From: a virus
Length of the DNA stretch: 28,745 nt
Virus record (IMG/VR): IMGVR_UViG_3300000224_000011
Location: 1-28,745 of that record
Direction: 5' to 3' (one strand)
Below the pieces are notes generated by a model. It was not told where the DNA came from and ran no database searches. It saw only the letters and a list, made by a program, of their open reading frames with translations. Both the position numbers and the translations under genes were made by a program. Each line of letters begins with the position of its first letter. The stretch's first letter is position 1. Below, piece after piece: positions 8,276 through 15,944 of the stretch.

Positions 8276-9007
8276 TTAGTCGTAGTCAGGCCAAAAAAAG
8301 TTTAGACCAATTGGAATGGTCACCTCCTCTCCATTATCCAAAATGTAGGATAGATTTACATCTGGTTGTGTTTTAGCAATATGGTCTCTAAATGCTCTAG
8401 AATCTCTAGCTAAAAACATATTATCTACAAATCCTCTAATGTCTTTCTTTTCTTCACTGCCATCTACTGATGTGATTAAATATTTTAATCTTGTAGTAAG
8501 GCTTGATGAATCTTCTTTATTGAGTTTTTTAAGACCTGCTACTTCTCGATCTATTTGTTTTTCTACTTTACCTGTAGCTAGTTGGTATGTTAAAACAGTT
8601 CCAGTAGCTGGGGTTGTAAAAGTAAATTCGTTTTTACCTGCTTCAAATTGCTTTTCATCAAATTCTTTGTTTTCTAAAGTTGACATATCTAAAACATAGC
8701 TTGTCCCTTTTACTGAGATTTCATAATCTTTACCATATCCTAAAATACGAGTAGCAATTAACAGTGCGTTTTTATCACCAACAATTAAGTCATCGATATT
8801 AATATCTTTATTTATAATTACAGACTTTAATAATTTTTCTAATACATTTCCTTTTTGGATAAAGGATTGATTAGAAAGGATATCTTCTTCCTTTGCTGTC
8901 ATGTATTTGATTTCTACTTTACCACTTGATAAGGGATTGTCTTTAGAATAGATTAAACCTTTTGACGGTAATTCTATTTCTTCGGTTGGGAATTTAAATT
9001 CACTCAT
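8276..9007 (-). CDS. Baseplate hub / tail assembly protein, gp26-like
   Basis: 243 residues. The N-terminus has FPTEEIELPSKGLIY at residues 5-20, then VEIKYMTAKEEDILSNQSF, the recognisable signature of the T4 gp26-type baseplate protein family (short acidic start, 'ELPSKG', 'IKYMTAKEEDIL'). T4 gp26 is 208 residues. By position, two genes ahead of the tape measure, it corresponds to the first tail-assembly chaperone of other tailed phages, which binds the tape measure before tube polymerisation. The protein ends in IGLNFFWPDYD; the two Phe codons plus the next T form a run of seven T at 8299-8293 that could cause ribosomal frameshifting into the downstream frame. The gap to the next ATG is 31 bases. 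Confidence 0.78.
   Translation of the reverse strand: MSEFKFPTEEIELPSKGLIYSKDNPLSSGKVEIKYMTAKEEDILSNQSFIQKGNVLEKLLKSVIINKDINIDDLIVGDKNALLIATRILGYGKDYEISVKGTSYVLDMSTLENKEFDEKQFEAGKNEFTFTTPATGTVLTYQLATGKVEKQIDREVAGLKKLNKEDSSSLTTRLKYLITSVDGSEEKKDIRGFVDNMFLARDSRAFRDHIAKTQPDVNLSYILDNGEEVTIPIGLNFFWPDYD
8293..8299 (-). other. Candidate ribosomal frameshift site (T7 run)
   Basis: Coding strand reads AAC TTT TTT TGG CCT GAC TAC GAC TAA in the gp26-like frame. A +1 (or -2) slip at the T-run gives TTT TTT GGC CTG ACT ACG ACT, which stays open for 19 codons and enters the ATG of the gp51-like gene in frame. The first stop upstream in that frame is at 8304-8302, directly before the run. A -1 slip instead reaches a TGA two codons later. 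Sequence feature certain; function inferred. Confidence 0.5.
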
Positions 9008-9039
9008 AGTCTTTATTTGGTTAAAACGTTTTTATCAGT

Positions 9040-9049
9040 TAATAAATAT
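9040..9049 (-). promoter_or_regulatory. Degenerate late promoter word, gp26-like gene
   Basis: Coding strand ATATTTATTA, nine of ten bases matching the late core, 32 bases before the ATG at 9007. A ten-base palindrome AAAACGTTTT (9023-9032) lies between it and the start codon. Confidence 0.4.
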
Positions 9050-9080
9050 TAAAAAGGAAAGTTCTTAAAACGATTATTAA

Positions 9081-9350
9081 TTATTTATTTATTCTATTTT
9101 CAAACTTATCAAACCTTGAATCCATTTGTCTATAAATTTCATCAATTTGATTTTGGTAATCTAATTCTACACTACTTATCTGTTTCTGATAATCTTTGCC
9201 TATTTCATCCATAGCTAGATAAGCATTATCTACAGATTGTATGACATCTTTAACTTTGACTTTCACCTTAAACACTCCTATCGAAGCGTATCCTACTAAG
9301 AATACACCTACTGTGGATAGGACACCTAACATAAATTCTAAATTTTCCAT
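9081..9350 (-). CDS. Small membrane-anchored coiled-coil protein of unknown function
   Basis: 89 residues. Residues 6-27 (FMLGVLSTVGVFLVGYASIG) form one membrane segment, followed by a Lys/Val strand (VFKVKVKVKDVI) and a coiled-coil C-terminal half (YQKQISSVELDYQNQIDEIY to the end). With the short acidic N-terminus and the Lys-rich segment after the membrane helix, an N-out/C-in topology is expected by the positive-inside rule. It sits between the tail tube gene and the gp26-like gene, just downstream of an intrinsic terminator, so it may need its own promoter or read-through; I see no good late promoter word in front of it. A host-interaction, holin-related or assembly role are all possible; no family recognised. 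Confidence 0.6.
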   Translation of the reverse strand: MENLEFMLGVLSTVGVFLVGYASIGVFKVKVKVKDVIQSVDNAYLAMDEIGKDYQKQISSVELDYQNQIDEIYRQMDSRFDKFENRINK

Positions 9351-9403
9351 ATATTGTTCTTTTTAAATGTTAAAGAACTTTTCCCTTTAATATTGGTTAC
9401 CAA

Positions 9404-9432
9404 TATAAAAAAAAGCTTGGCCGAAGCCAAGC
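9404..9432 (-). terminator. Intrinsic terminator after tail tube gene
   Basis: Coding strand: GCTTGGC, loop TTCG, GCCAAGC, then eight T. The stem is seven perfect base pairs (9432-9426 with 9421-9415) closed by C(UUCG)G, an exceptionally stable tetraloop. It lies 28 bases after the tail tube stop codon and ends the sheath/tube transcription unit. Confidence 0.92.
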
Positions 9433-9459
9433 AATTTATAAAGAAAAGAGAAAATATTT

Positions 9460-9948
9460 TTAGAAATTTAAAATACAATAATCTGGTTGTACTGTTAATT
9501 GTAATTCTACAGCAGCACTTTCATTATCCCAGTTATAATCACCGAAGGTAGCTTCTGTAATCATAGCTCCTTTAATGATCCATTCTGATACAACATCACC
9601 TACAGGTCCTAATACGTTCATAGTTAAATCTTTCTTATAGAAATCACTATAACCATCTCTACCTGTTACTGATTCATGATGTAATCTAACCCACTCCATA
9701 CATGCTTGAGCACCTGAAGGTGTAATTGGGTCAAATAACGTCATTTGAATTGTATTCCAAAGTGTTTTACCTTTAACGTATCTTGCAACGTTAATATGGT
9801 TTAATTGAACTGTACCTTGAGTTAATGAAACAGCTCCCATACCTTTTATTTGATATGAAGGGATTCCATCTACATACAATATAAACCTGTTTTGTTGTTT
9901 TGGTTCAAATGCTGTATAAAATATTTCGTTCGGGTCTAATACTGCCAT
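9460..9948 (-). CDS. 19: Tail tube protein (gp19)
   Basis: 162 residues, virtually the same length as T4 gp19 (163). It begins MAVLDPNEIFYTAFEPKQQN and has the family pattern: an N-terminal strand (RFILYVDGIPSYQIKGMGA), a segment on basic/aromatic strands (LNHINVARYVKGKTLWNTIQ), the loop MTLFDPITPSGAQACMEWVR, and a C-terminal strand pair (WIIKGAMITEATFGDYNWDN, then VELQLTVQPDYCILNF). Hexamers of this protein stack to form the inner tube through which DNA leaves the particle. It follows the sheath gene, the standard order, and is followed by a strong terminator. It has its own promoter word 15 bases upstream, in keeping with the high copy number needed. Confidence 0.96.
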   Translation of the reverse strand: MAVLDPNEIFYTAFEPKQQNRFILYVDGIPSYQIKGMGAVSLTQGTVQLNHINVARYVKGKTLWNTIQMTLFDPITPSGAQACMEWVRLHHESVTGRDGYSDFYKKDLTMNVLGPVGDVVSEWIIKGAMITEATFGDYNWDNESAAVELQLTVQPDYCILNF

Positions 9949-9963
9949 TGTTATATATTTTTA

Positions 9964-9973
9964 TTATAAATAT
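9964..9973 (-). promoter_or_regulatory. Putative late promoter, tail tube gene
   Basis: Coding strand GAATATTTATAATAAAAATA; core ATATTTATAA ends 15 bases before the ATG at 9948, in the 40-base gap after the sheath gene. Confidence 0.7.
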
Positions 9974-9988
9974 TCTATTCTTTTGTTT

Positions 9989-12046
9989 TTATTCAGGAAA
10001 TGTTGCTCCTGTTGGTAATACGTTGAAATCTAAAATTACATATTCTGCTGTTTTAGTTGGTTGTAAGTAAATCTGTCCTACTAACTCATTTCTATCTATT
10101 ACATCTGGTGTGTTGTTTGTAGAATCCATTACTACTTTAAAGGCATACAATCCTTGTCTTTGTTGTACTGATTCTAAGTATGGGTTTACATTTGCTAAGA
10201 AGTTATTTCTAGTTGCATTTGTATTTTGTTCAAATACTAAGTTATCTGATACTTGGGTTATATATGCTTTAAGGGCAATCAATAATCTACGTACATTTAC
10301 TCTATCTAAAGCACTTGCTCTTTTCTGTAATGTTTTCTGTCCAAATACTACAACTCCACTTCCTGGGAATGTAGCTATTGGATTAACATTTGCTTCATAT
10401 AAAGTATCTCTGTTACCTGATGTTAATTTTCTTTCTGCTCTTACTACACTTCCTAAAGCTCCTCTAATTAAACCTGCTGGTGCGAACCATGGGTCTGAAG
10501 AGGCATCTGTGAAAGCATAAACTGCTGGAATAAATGTTGAGGCTGGTGCCCAAACTGTTTGTCCAGTTGACGCATCTACCGTTTGTAACCACGGCCAATA
10601 TGTTGCTGCATATGAGCTATCAAAAGCACTTGCTTGCGTTGTAACTACGTTAATTGACGAGTTATACGCTGCTACATCAATCACTGCTATACAATCTGTT
10701 CTACCTTGTGCTAATGTTACTAACTTAGTTGCTATAGAACCATGTAGTTGTGAATTAATACCTGGGGCTGTAACTACATTGAATTGGTAATCATCAGAAT
10801 TACTTAACAAGTTAAGTGATTGTGTGTAATCATTAGTAGATAATCCTTGGATATTACCTGCTGTTATAAATTCATTAAACTTAACAGGTGAATTGGTAGC
10901 TGTTACATCATTACCTGTAGCATTGCTAAATGATCCTGATCCTCCATTTGCTACATTGTTTGGTAAGCTTGAAGTAAATGCCGCTTTTGCTGTTCCGTTA
11001 TTATCAAAATATTGTGGTGTTGGTTTATTAACACTTTCTACATAGATATAAGCACTCCTTTGTGGGTAATTACCTAATGTTTTAACATAATAATCAGTTC
11101 CATCTTGAGCTACCTGATAGTAAGTATCACCAATTGCATTTGCAATATAGTTTGGTGCAGTAGGGTCTAAGGATAGATTATTATAAGTTTCTAATACTGT
11201 TTTTGAGGTTGATGTATCATTTCCTCTTCTAACTAATAATGAAAATTGACCTGAAGCTGTGTTTACTGAGGCAATTTCCCATCTAATGTTATCATTAGTT
11301 CCATTATCTAAAGTTCCGTTAGCACCGTCTACCACTTGGTAGTTGTTCATATTTGCTCCTTCAGAAATAGTTTTTATTGTAAAAGAAGGATCCCACTGTA
11401 AGTCTGAGTCTTGTAGTGTGTATGTTAAATTTGTTCCCAATGGTTCAGTTGCTCCTAAAGATTCAGATGGGAAGGAAATTGTATCTCCTACATTATAATT
11501 TTCTCCAACAGTTGTAATTGTAATTGAATCAACTACTGAAACTGTAGCAGTTGCTCCATCTTGTGCTGCGATTGTAATCGAAGCTATTGCTCCTGTACCA
11601 CTACCTCCTGTAGCTGAAACATTATTTACTACACCACCATTTGAACCTGAAATATTAGGTGCGGGAGCGGCAATTGATGTTAGTAGGGCATCTACTCCAG
11701 TAACTAATTTACCACCATCTTTAGAATTACTTGGGATGGAAGAAGTTGCAGAAGTATAGCTTCCTGAAACTACACGAGTCATTAGTAATGATTCACCACC
11801 TTGTGCGAAGTAATTTCTAACGGATAATGAATTTAAGTAAGTATAAAATTGGGATCCACTTTCTACTGTACTTCCGAATATTGCTTCATATTGTGAAAAA
11901 GTAGAAACTGCTGTTGGAATTCCAACTGGTCCTTTAGTAGCGGGTCCAATAATAGCTGCACCATAAGTAACAGGTCTAGCACCAATAAAAGATTGGTCAT
12001 TTTCCCTTGCTAAGACACCTGGAGATAATAGAGTTTGCTCTGCCAT
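9989..12046 (-). CDS. 18: Contractile tail sheath protein (gp18)
   Basis: 685 residues (T4 gp18: 659). The N-terminus LLSPGVLARENDQSFIGARP followed by TYGAAIIGPATKGPVG is the classical sheath start, with the N-terminal strand that links sheath subunits. Conserved middle: YWPWLQTVDASTGQTVWAPA, then FIPAVYAFTDASSDPWFAPA and GLIRGALGSVVRAERKLTSG. The C-terminal domain contains LDRVNVRRLLIALKAYITQV and ends in AEYVILDFNVLPTGATFPE. Residues about 110-400 are a Gly/Ser/Thr/Asn-rich insertion, where sheath proteins carry variable surface domains. Sheath subunits polymerise around the gp19 tube and contract on infection. It has its own promoter word 28 bases before the ATG and is followed by the tube gene. 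Confidence 0.97.
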   Translation of the reverse strand: MAEQTLLSPGVLARENDQSFIGARPVTYGAAIIGPATKGPVGIPTAVSTFSQYEAIFGSTVESGSQFYTYLNSLSVRNYFAQGGESLLMTRVVSGSYTSATSSIPSNSKDGGKLVTGVDALLTSIAAPAPNISGSNGGVVNNVSATGGSGTGAIASITIAAQDGATATVSVVDSITITTVGENYNVGDTISFPSESLGATEPLGTNLTYTLQDSDLQWDPSFTIKTISEGANMNNYQVVDGANGTLDNGTNDNIRWEIASVNTASGQFSLLVRRGNDTSTSKTVLETYNNLSLDPTAPNYIANAIGDTYYQVAQDGTDYYVKTLGNYPQRSAYIYVESVNKPTPQYFDNNGTAKAAFTSSLPNNVANGGSGSFSNATGNDVTATNSPVKFNEFITAGNIQGLSTNDYTQSLNLLSNSDDYQFNVVTAPGINSQLHGSIATKLVTLAQGRTDCIAVIDVAAYNSSINVVTTQASAFDSSYAATYWPWLQTVDASTGQTVWAPASTFIPAVYAFTDASSDPWFAPAGLIRGALGSVVRAERKLTSGNRDTLYEANVNPIATFPGSGVVVFGQKTLQKRASALDRVNVRRLLIALKAYITQVSDNLVFEQNTNATRNNFLANVNPYLESVQQRQGLYAFKVVMDSTNNTPDVIDRNELVGQIYLQPTKTAEYVILDFNVLPTGATFPE

Positions 12047-12074
12047 TGTTTATTAATTTATTAGTATTGTTTTA

Positions 12075-12084
12075 TTATAAATAT
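12075..12084 (-). promoter_or_regulatory. Putative late promoter, tail sheath gene
   Basis: Coding strand CTAATATTTATAATAAAACA; core ATATTTATAA ends 28 bases before the sheath ATG at 12046. Confidence 0.7.
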
Positions 12085-12103
12085 TAGAAGATGTTTCGAA
12101 ATA

Positions 12104-12355
12104 TTAAGCTATTGGAGTAAATTCACCCTTTTCTAGGTCTATATTACCTTCACCATATTTTTCTTGAAGTTGATTACCTGTATCTAATTGGTCTTTTTGT
12201 AACTTCTCAAATTCTTCTAATAATGATTTTTTATTTTTTTTTAAAGATTCTATTCTTAATTCTATTGTACCTAAACCCCCTACTATTTCATTGTTTTTAA
12301 CTTGGTAGTCTTGAAGGGTTTGAATTTCTTCTTTTGATAACTTTTTAATGCTCAT
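12104..12355 (-). CDS. Small coiled-coil protein next to tail sheath gene
   Basis: 83 residues, almost entirely helical: SIKKLSKEEIQTLQDYQVKN, then LGTIELRIESLKKNKKSLLE and EFEKLQKDQLDTGNQLQEKY, with heptad spacing of Leu/Ile and a short acidic tail (GEGNIDLEKGEFTPIA). No membrane segment, no cysteine. Single-gene spacing with its own promoter word 18 bases upstream and another promoter in front of the next gene, so it is transcribed both alone and as part of the tail set. I recall similar small coiled-coil proteins beside sheath genes in environmental myoviruses but know no function; a tail-assembly or sheath chaperone is a guess from position. Confidence 0.6.
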   Translation of the reverse strand: MSIKKLSKEEIQTLQDYQVKNNEIVGGLGTIELRIESLKKNKKSLLEEFEKLQKDQLDTGNQLQEKYGEGNIDLEKGEFTPIA

Positions 12356-12373
12356 AATTATTTTTTTATTTAA

Positions 12374-12383
12374 TTATAAATAT
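12374..12383 (-). promoter_or_regulatory. Putative late promoter, small coiled-coil gene
   Basis: Coding strand ATATATTTATAATTAAATAA; core ATATTTATAA ends 18 bases before the ATG at 12355, in the 46-base gap after the gp15-like gene. Confidence 0.65.
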
Positions 12384-12401
12384 ATATAAGTTAATTCAAA
12401 A

Positions 12402-13346
12402 TTACGTTCTTTTCCTTCCATCTTCAGTTGGATTAGAAACTATTTGAAAACCATTTATGTCTGATACTGTTTCAGTATTAATTGAAATTTTTGCTTTTGA
12501 GTTATATACCTTAGTTGCATTTAATTCTTTTTGTATTGTATCGGGTAATATATATCCTCTTAGTCTAATATTAAAAGTACCAGTAACTAATCTATCTTTA
12601 CCTTGAGTTAATTCAGTTGCAGTAGTGAAGGTATCTATAAAGGCTCTAAATTGAAACCTTTCAGGCATTCCCCAGTAAGCATCCGAAGCATATTCACACG
12701 ACTCTATTATTTTGTTTAGTTGCTCCATGTAGTATGTCTGGATTATACAACTATATTCCATTGTAACATAGTCTGGTTGGGCTACAACATGAAACTTTTC
12801 AATAGGTTTTCTATTATTTAATGTAGCAAAATTACTATAAAAGTTTTTTGAACTATATTGTTTGGACCACTTACCATATAAATTAGGACCATTAGCATCT
12901 AGTTTATTTGCTACTGTTCTATCTTTAGATATTGAATCTCTTTTAATTACTATAATAGGTAGCATAATAGCACCCTTTTTATCTCTATAGTACCCATCAC
13001 GTTGGAATGATTTCCATCTTTCAGGAGCACCATATATTACAGGCACCTCTCTACGTTGACCATTTTGATACACAAAAGGTTGAATTTTGTTTTGGAAATA
13101 GTAAAAAATCGCTTCATCAATATCTTTTAAACCAATAGAATACTGTTTAGATGATTCTCCTTTAAGGCTCATATTGTTAGACCTATTAAAATCTATTCCA
13201 GTCTCAGTATAATTAGGATTAGGTGGAGAAATGGAATTATTTGGATTACCAGTTTCTCCTCTTCCTTCGATACCCTCAAATGCACTATGTTTTGAATTAC
13301 TTAGTGTTAATTGAGATTTTGGTATGGGTTTTCTAGGTTTTGACAT
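12402..13346 (-). CDS. Tail completion / sheath stabiliser protein (gp15-like)
   Basis: 314 residues. Residues 1-75 are Ser/Pro/Asn-rich and probably flexible. From about residue 75 the protein carries DIDEAIFYYFQNKIQPFVYQ, VPVIYGAPERWKSFQRDGYY and RDKKGAIMLPIIVIKRDSIS, a pattern ('I-x-P-x-V-x-x-x-G-x-x-x-x-VPVIYG-x-PERW') that I recognise from the T4 gp15 family, which caps the tail and connects it to the neck. T4 gp15 is 272 residues. The ATG overlaps the stop of the gp14-like gene by one base (TAATG), so translation is probably coupled. It completes the gp13-gp14-gp15 set. The C-terminus (SNPTEDGRKRT) is basic. Confidence 0.82.
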   Translation of the reverse strand: MSKPRKPIPKSQLTLSNSKHSAFEGIEGRGETGNPNNSISPPNPNYTETGIDFNRSNNMSLKGESSKQYSIGLKDIDEAIFYYFQNKIQPFVYQNGQRREVPVIYGAPERWKSFQRDGYYRDKKGAIMLPIIVIKRDSISKDRTVANKLDANGPNLYGKWSKQYSSKNFYSNFATLNNRKPIEKFHVVAQPDYVTMEYSCIIQTYYMEQLNKIIESCEYASDAYWGMPERFQFRAFIDTFTTATELTQGKDRLVTGTFNIRLRGYILPDTIQKELNATKVYNSKAKISINTETVSDINGFQIVSNPTEDGRKRT

Positions 13347-13876
13347 TACATTCTTTCTATATAAGGTGAAATCGCAACTTTATCAGCTGGGATATAATAA
13401 GTGGAGCATAGTATTGATACACTATTACCGTATAATTCTAATCCAGGGTTTAATGGGTTTGGTACTCCATCTGAGTCATTATTAGGGTAAGATGGATTTT
13501 TACCTCCCCAATATTGGTTAGCTATAGTGCTTTGTACACCATAATAAGCAGTTTCATATAAAATAATATCACCTACTTGTGGTACTACATCGGCATCTAC
13601 TAAATCATCTCTAAAGAAATAAAAATTGATACCTTGTTCAAATTGTACCCCTTCTCCCGCTTCGGGATACTGTTGATCTCCCCTATCTATTAATATATTG
13701 AATAAGAATGGACCATCATAATATTTCTCTTCAGCTGCTTCACCATATATATTAACTTTAGTTTCTTCTAATTTAAATTGATATAAGGCACATTGTTGAG
13801 TAATAATATTACCCATCAATTCTCTATTAAATTTTCGCATTAGAGAAACATCTCTAACTTTGGTGAACATTGCCAT
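13346..13876 (-). CDS. Neck protein (gp14-like)
   Basis: 176 residues (T4 gp14: 256). Core motifs: RKFNRELMGNIITQQCALYQ, then TKVNIYGEAAEEKYYDGPFL, GINFYFFRDDLVDADVVPQV and GDIILYETAYYGVQST. The 'FYF-x-RDDLVDADV-x-P-x-VGDIILY' block is the part I recognise from gp14-type head-completion proteins of T4-like marine phages. Neck proteins gp13 and gp14 bind the portal after packaging and provide the attachment site for the tail. Start: ATG at 13876 sits one base past the stop of gp13 and has AGGA about 6 bases upstream; an in-frame ATG at 13870 is an alternative. The stop overlaps the next start by one base. Confidence 0.8.
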   Translation of the reverse strand: MAMFTKVRDVSLMRKFNRELMGNIITQQCALYQFKLEETKVNIYGEAAEEKYYDGPFLFNILIDRGDQQYPEAGEGVQFEQGINFYFFRDDLVDADVVPQVGDIILYETAYYGVQSTIANQYWGGKNPSYPNNDSDGVPNPLNPGLELYGNSVSILCSTYYIPADKVAISPYIERM

Positions 13877-13877
13877 A

Positions 13878-15056
13878 TTATCCTATAAAAATTGTATATG
13901 GAACTTTTTGTAATTCCAACATTTTTGAATCTCCTTCTTTTGCCCTTCTCTCTAGTGAAGCCGCTCTAGATGTTTCATCTAAATAAGTTCTTAATCTTTC
14001 TATTAGTGCTGTTTTTTCTGCTGTTGCTGCTGCAATTAAATCTGATTGGTTTAATGTAACTTCAGAATTTGGGATTGGGATATTACCATATTTCCCTCTT
14101 ACATACCCTAACATTTCTTTAGCTAATGCTAAAGTATATTCAAAAATCCATTGTCTACCTACACTATTTATTTGGTTATAATTTGGGTTACCATAAGGGG
14201 TGTTAGAAACATTAGTTACATTACCTGGGGACTGTTGTACCCCATTATTTATTCTTTCATCTCTTAATATATATTCAAACCAAATTTTAGGTGGTGTATC
14301 TATCCCTGATTGTCCAAAATTAGGTATAGGGAATACTTTTAAATTATCTCCTCTTAGTTCAAATGAATAATTATTTCTCCTAATAGTTTCACTCATTTCA
14401 ATTTGTTGGATAACCGCTACTTCATAATTTAAAGGGGACATTAAGTACCCACCATCAGCAGCAAATCCTCCTACACCCATTACTCCTGCAGCCATTGCCC
14501 CACCAAAACCAAAACCATCATAAGGGTCTAAATATCTAGCAGATGCAGGATAAGGTTCTTGATAAAATACTCTTTTAACTTCAATACCATGCATGTATTC
14601 AGGACCAACATAACCACTAGCAGTCATAAATGTTTGAAAAGAATAATTTTGTTGGCTAGAAGTTAATGCAAAAGAGCCTGAGTAGTAATTTACATTACCT
14701 CCTGAACCTGCTTCTTCACCATATTGTTCTGATAATCTAACTATTGGTTCAAAATTGGGAGTTATAAGCGCTTGATTTAAGTTTGACGCCGTTGGTAATC
14801 CCTCCAGTGATAATTGATTATCTCGTATTTTATATGCGTATATTTCGTTACCATATATAGTAACAGCTTCTTCAAAGGCGGTAAAAAACGAACCAGATTG
14901 AAGTTCAACATCTACCAAAGGGAAACCTAGTCTTTGAGCACAAAAATTTGCTACTTTATTAGCGTCCACTGCAAAATCAGTATCACCATCATAAAACCCA
15001 AAAGGTGTTTGTCCTGCTGCAAAAGTACTAACCCCTGTCCAAATAGGTATATTCAT
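13878..15056 (-). CDS. Neck protein (gp13-like)
   Basis: 392 residues (T4 gp13: 309). The N-terminus MNIPIWTGVSTFAAGQTPFG, then VANFCAQRLGFPLVDVELQS and FFTAFEEAVTIYGNEIYAYK, matches the pattern I know from gp13/neck proteins of marine T4-like phages (a helical bundle that binds the portal ring). A Gly/Ala-rich loop (FGFGGAMAAGVMGVGGFAAD) lies near residues 182-201. The C-terminal part includes WIFEYTLALAKEMLGYVRGK and a charged helix. It is the first gene of a three-gene neck unit with a promoter word 37 bases upstream and no gene gap (1 base) before gp14. Identity is by motif and by conserved order gp13-gp14-gp15. Confidence 0.82.
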   Translation of the reverse strand: MNIPIWTGVSTFAAGQTPFGFYDGDTDFAVDANKVANFCAQRLGFPLVDVELQSGSFFTAFEEAVTIYGNEIYAYKIRDNQLSLEGLPTASNLNQALITPNFEPIVRLSEQYGEEAGSGGNVNYYSGSFALTSSQQNYSFQTFMTASGYVGPEYMHGIEVKRVFYQEPYPASARYLDPYDGFGFGGAMAAGVMGVGGFAADGGYLMSPLNYEVAVIQQIEMSETIRRNNYSFELRGDNLKVFPIPNFGQSGIDTPPKIWFEYILRDERINNGVQQSPGNVTNVSNTPYGNPNYNQINSVGRQWIFEYTLALAKEMLGYVRGKYGNIPIPNSEVTLNQSDLIAAATAEKTALIERLRTYLDETSRAASLERRAKEGDSKMLELQKVPYTIFIG

Positions 15057-15093
15057 ATCTTAATGTATTTAATTTAATAGGTGTATGTTTTAT

Positions 15094-15103
15094 TTATAAA
15101 TAT
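15094..15103 (-). promoter_or_regulatory. Putative late promoter, neck gene unit
   Basis: Coding strand CATATTTATAAATAAAACAT; core ATATTTATAA ends 37 bases before the gp13 ATG at 15056. This copy and the one at 22633 also contain the T4-type word TATAAATA on the coding strand. Confidence 0.65.
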
Positions 15104-15117
15104 GAAAGAAAGTGTTA

Positions 15118-15849
15118 CTATTTAGACCTTGAATTAGATCCCGATGTAACTAGTGATATTCCTTTATCAATAGCATTAGTATAATACTCTATTAATTCTT
15201 CAACAATTTCATTTCTATGGTTAGTTGTTAAAGTAACACCTGCTAAATTTTTAATTTTTCTTGAAGCCGAGTATAAAAACTTAAACCCAGAATCTGATTT
15301 TTTCTTTAAGTCTGTTTGGTGGGAATCACCACATACCATCATTTTACTTCTCAAACCTAAACGAGAGGTAATCATCTCCATTTGTTCATGAGTAACGTTT
15401 TGTGCCTCATCTACAATTATTAGTGAATCTAGAAAAGTTCTACCCCTCATAAATGATACAGGTACAATTTCTATTTTGCCATCTTCAATAAGTTTTTCAA
15501 CTTTAACTTTATCATATAATTGGAAGAAATTTTGATAAATTGGTTGAACCCAGGGGTCCATTTTTTCTCTTAAATCACCAGGTAAAAAACCTATTTCTTC
15601 TTTCGATACAGTAGGTCGGGTTATTATGATTTTATCATACATTCTTCGTAATAGACCATCTAGGGCAACATTACAAGCTAAAAGAGTTTTTCCACTACCA
15701 GCACTACCCGCTAGTAATGTTATAGTATTTTCTAATATTACTTTCTTTGCTTGTTTTTGTTCCTCGTTTAACTGTAATTTAAACTTAATAGGATTTTTTG
15801 GTATTCTTTTTGCACGATAAACTTCGTCAGTGTGTAACTTACTCGCCAT
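15118..15849 (-). CDS. phoH: PhoH-like P-loop ATPase
   Basis: 243 residues, the usual length for phage PhoH. Walker A is GSAGSGKT (residues 48-55) within NTITLLAGSAGSGKTLLACN; Walker B is LIIVDEAQN (residues 143-151); sensor/loop motif GDSHQTDL (174-181). Conserved flanks are IITRPTVSKEEIGFLPGDLR and MEMITSRLGLRSKMMVCGDS. PhoH proteins are ATPases of poorly defined biochemical role, some with RNA helicase/nuclease associations, and are among the most common auxiliary genes of marine phages. The PIN nuclease domain of bacterial PhoH2 is absent. The gene stands alone between the capsid terminator and the neck unit, with its own promoter word 23 bases upstream, so here it appears to be expressed late with structural genes. 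Confidence 0.96.
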   Translation of the reverse strand: MASKLHTDEVYRAKRIPKNPIKFKLQLNEEQKQAKKVILENTITLLAGSAGSGKTLLACNVALDGLLRRMYDKIIITRPTVSKEEIGFLPGDLREKMDPWVQPIYQNFFQLYDKVKVEKLIEDGKIEIVPVSFMRGRTFLDSLIIVDEAQNVTHEQMEMITSRLGLRSKMMVCGDSHQTDLKKKSDSGFKFLYSASRKIKNLAGVTLTTNHRNEIVEELIEYYTNAIDKGISLVTSGSNSRSK

Positions 15850-15872
15850 TGTTTGATAACTTTATTATTCCA

Positions 15873-15882
15873 TTATAAATAT
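15873..15882 (-). promoter_or_regulatory. Putative late promoter, phoH
   Basis: Coding strand TTCATATTTATAATGGAATA; core ATATTTATAA ends 23 bases before the phoH ATG at 15849 and lies just after the capsid-gene terminator. Confidence 0.65.
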
Positions 15883-15891
15883 GAAGAAGAT

Positions 15892-15917
15892 AAAAAAACC
15901 CGGCCAAAGCCGGGTTT
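15892..15917 (-). terminator. Intrinsic terminator after major capsid gene
   Basis: Coding strand: AAACCCGGC, loop TTTG, GCCGGGTTT, continuing into a run of seven T in all. Nine base pairs (15917-15909 with 15904-15896), GC-rich and perfect, 27 bases after the capsid stop. It separates the capsid transcript from phoH. Confidence 0.93.
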
Positions 15918-15944
15918 AATTATTAAGTAAGATTTAACCTCTTA

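Noticed and set aside
8293-8299. A -1 frameshift at the T7 run
   Set aside because: The -1 frame meets TGA after two further codons and would not lead into the next gene; only +1 or -2 does.
9391-9406. Palindrome ATTGGTTACCAAT next to the tail tube terminator
   Set aside because: Only five base pairs with a three-base loop; no repeat elsewhere and no known site, so not listed as an operator.
12092-12099. TTTCGAAA palindrome between the small coiled-coil gene and the sheath promoter
   Set aside because: Eight bases, weak and without a T-run; chance occurrence likely in AT-rich DNA.
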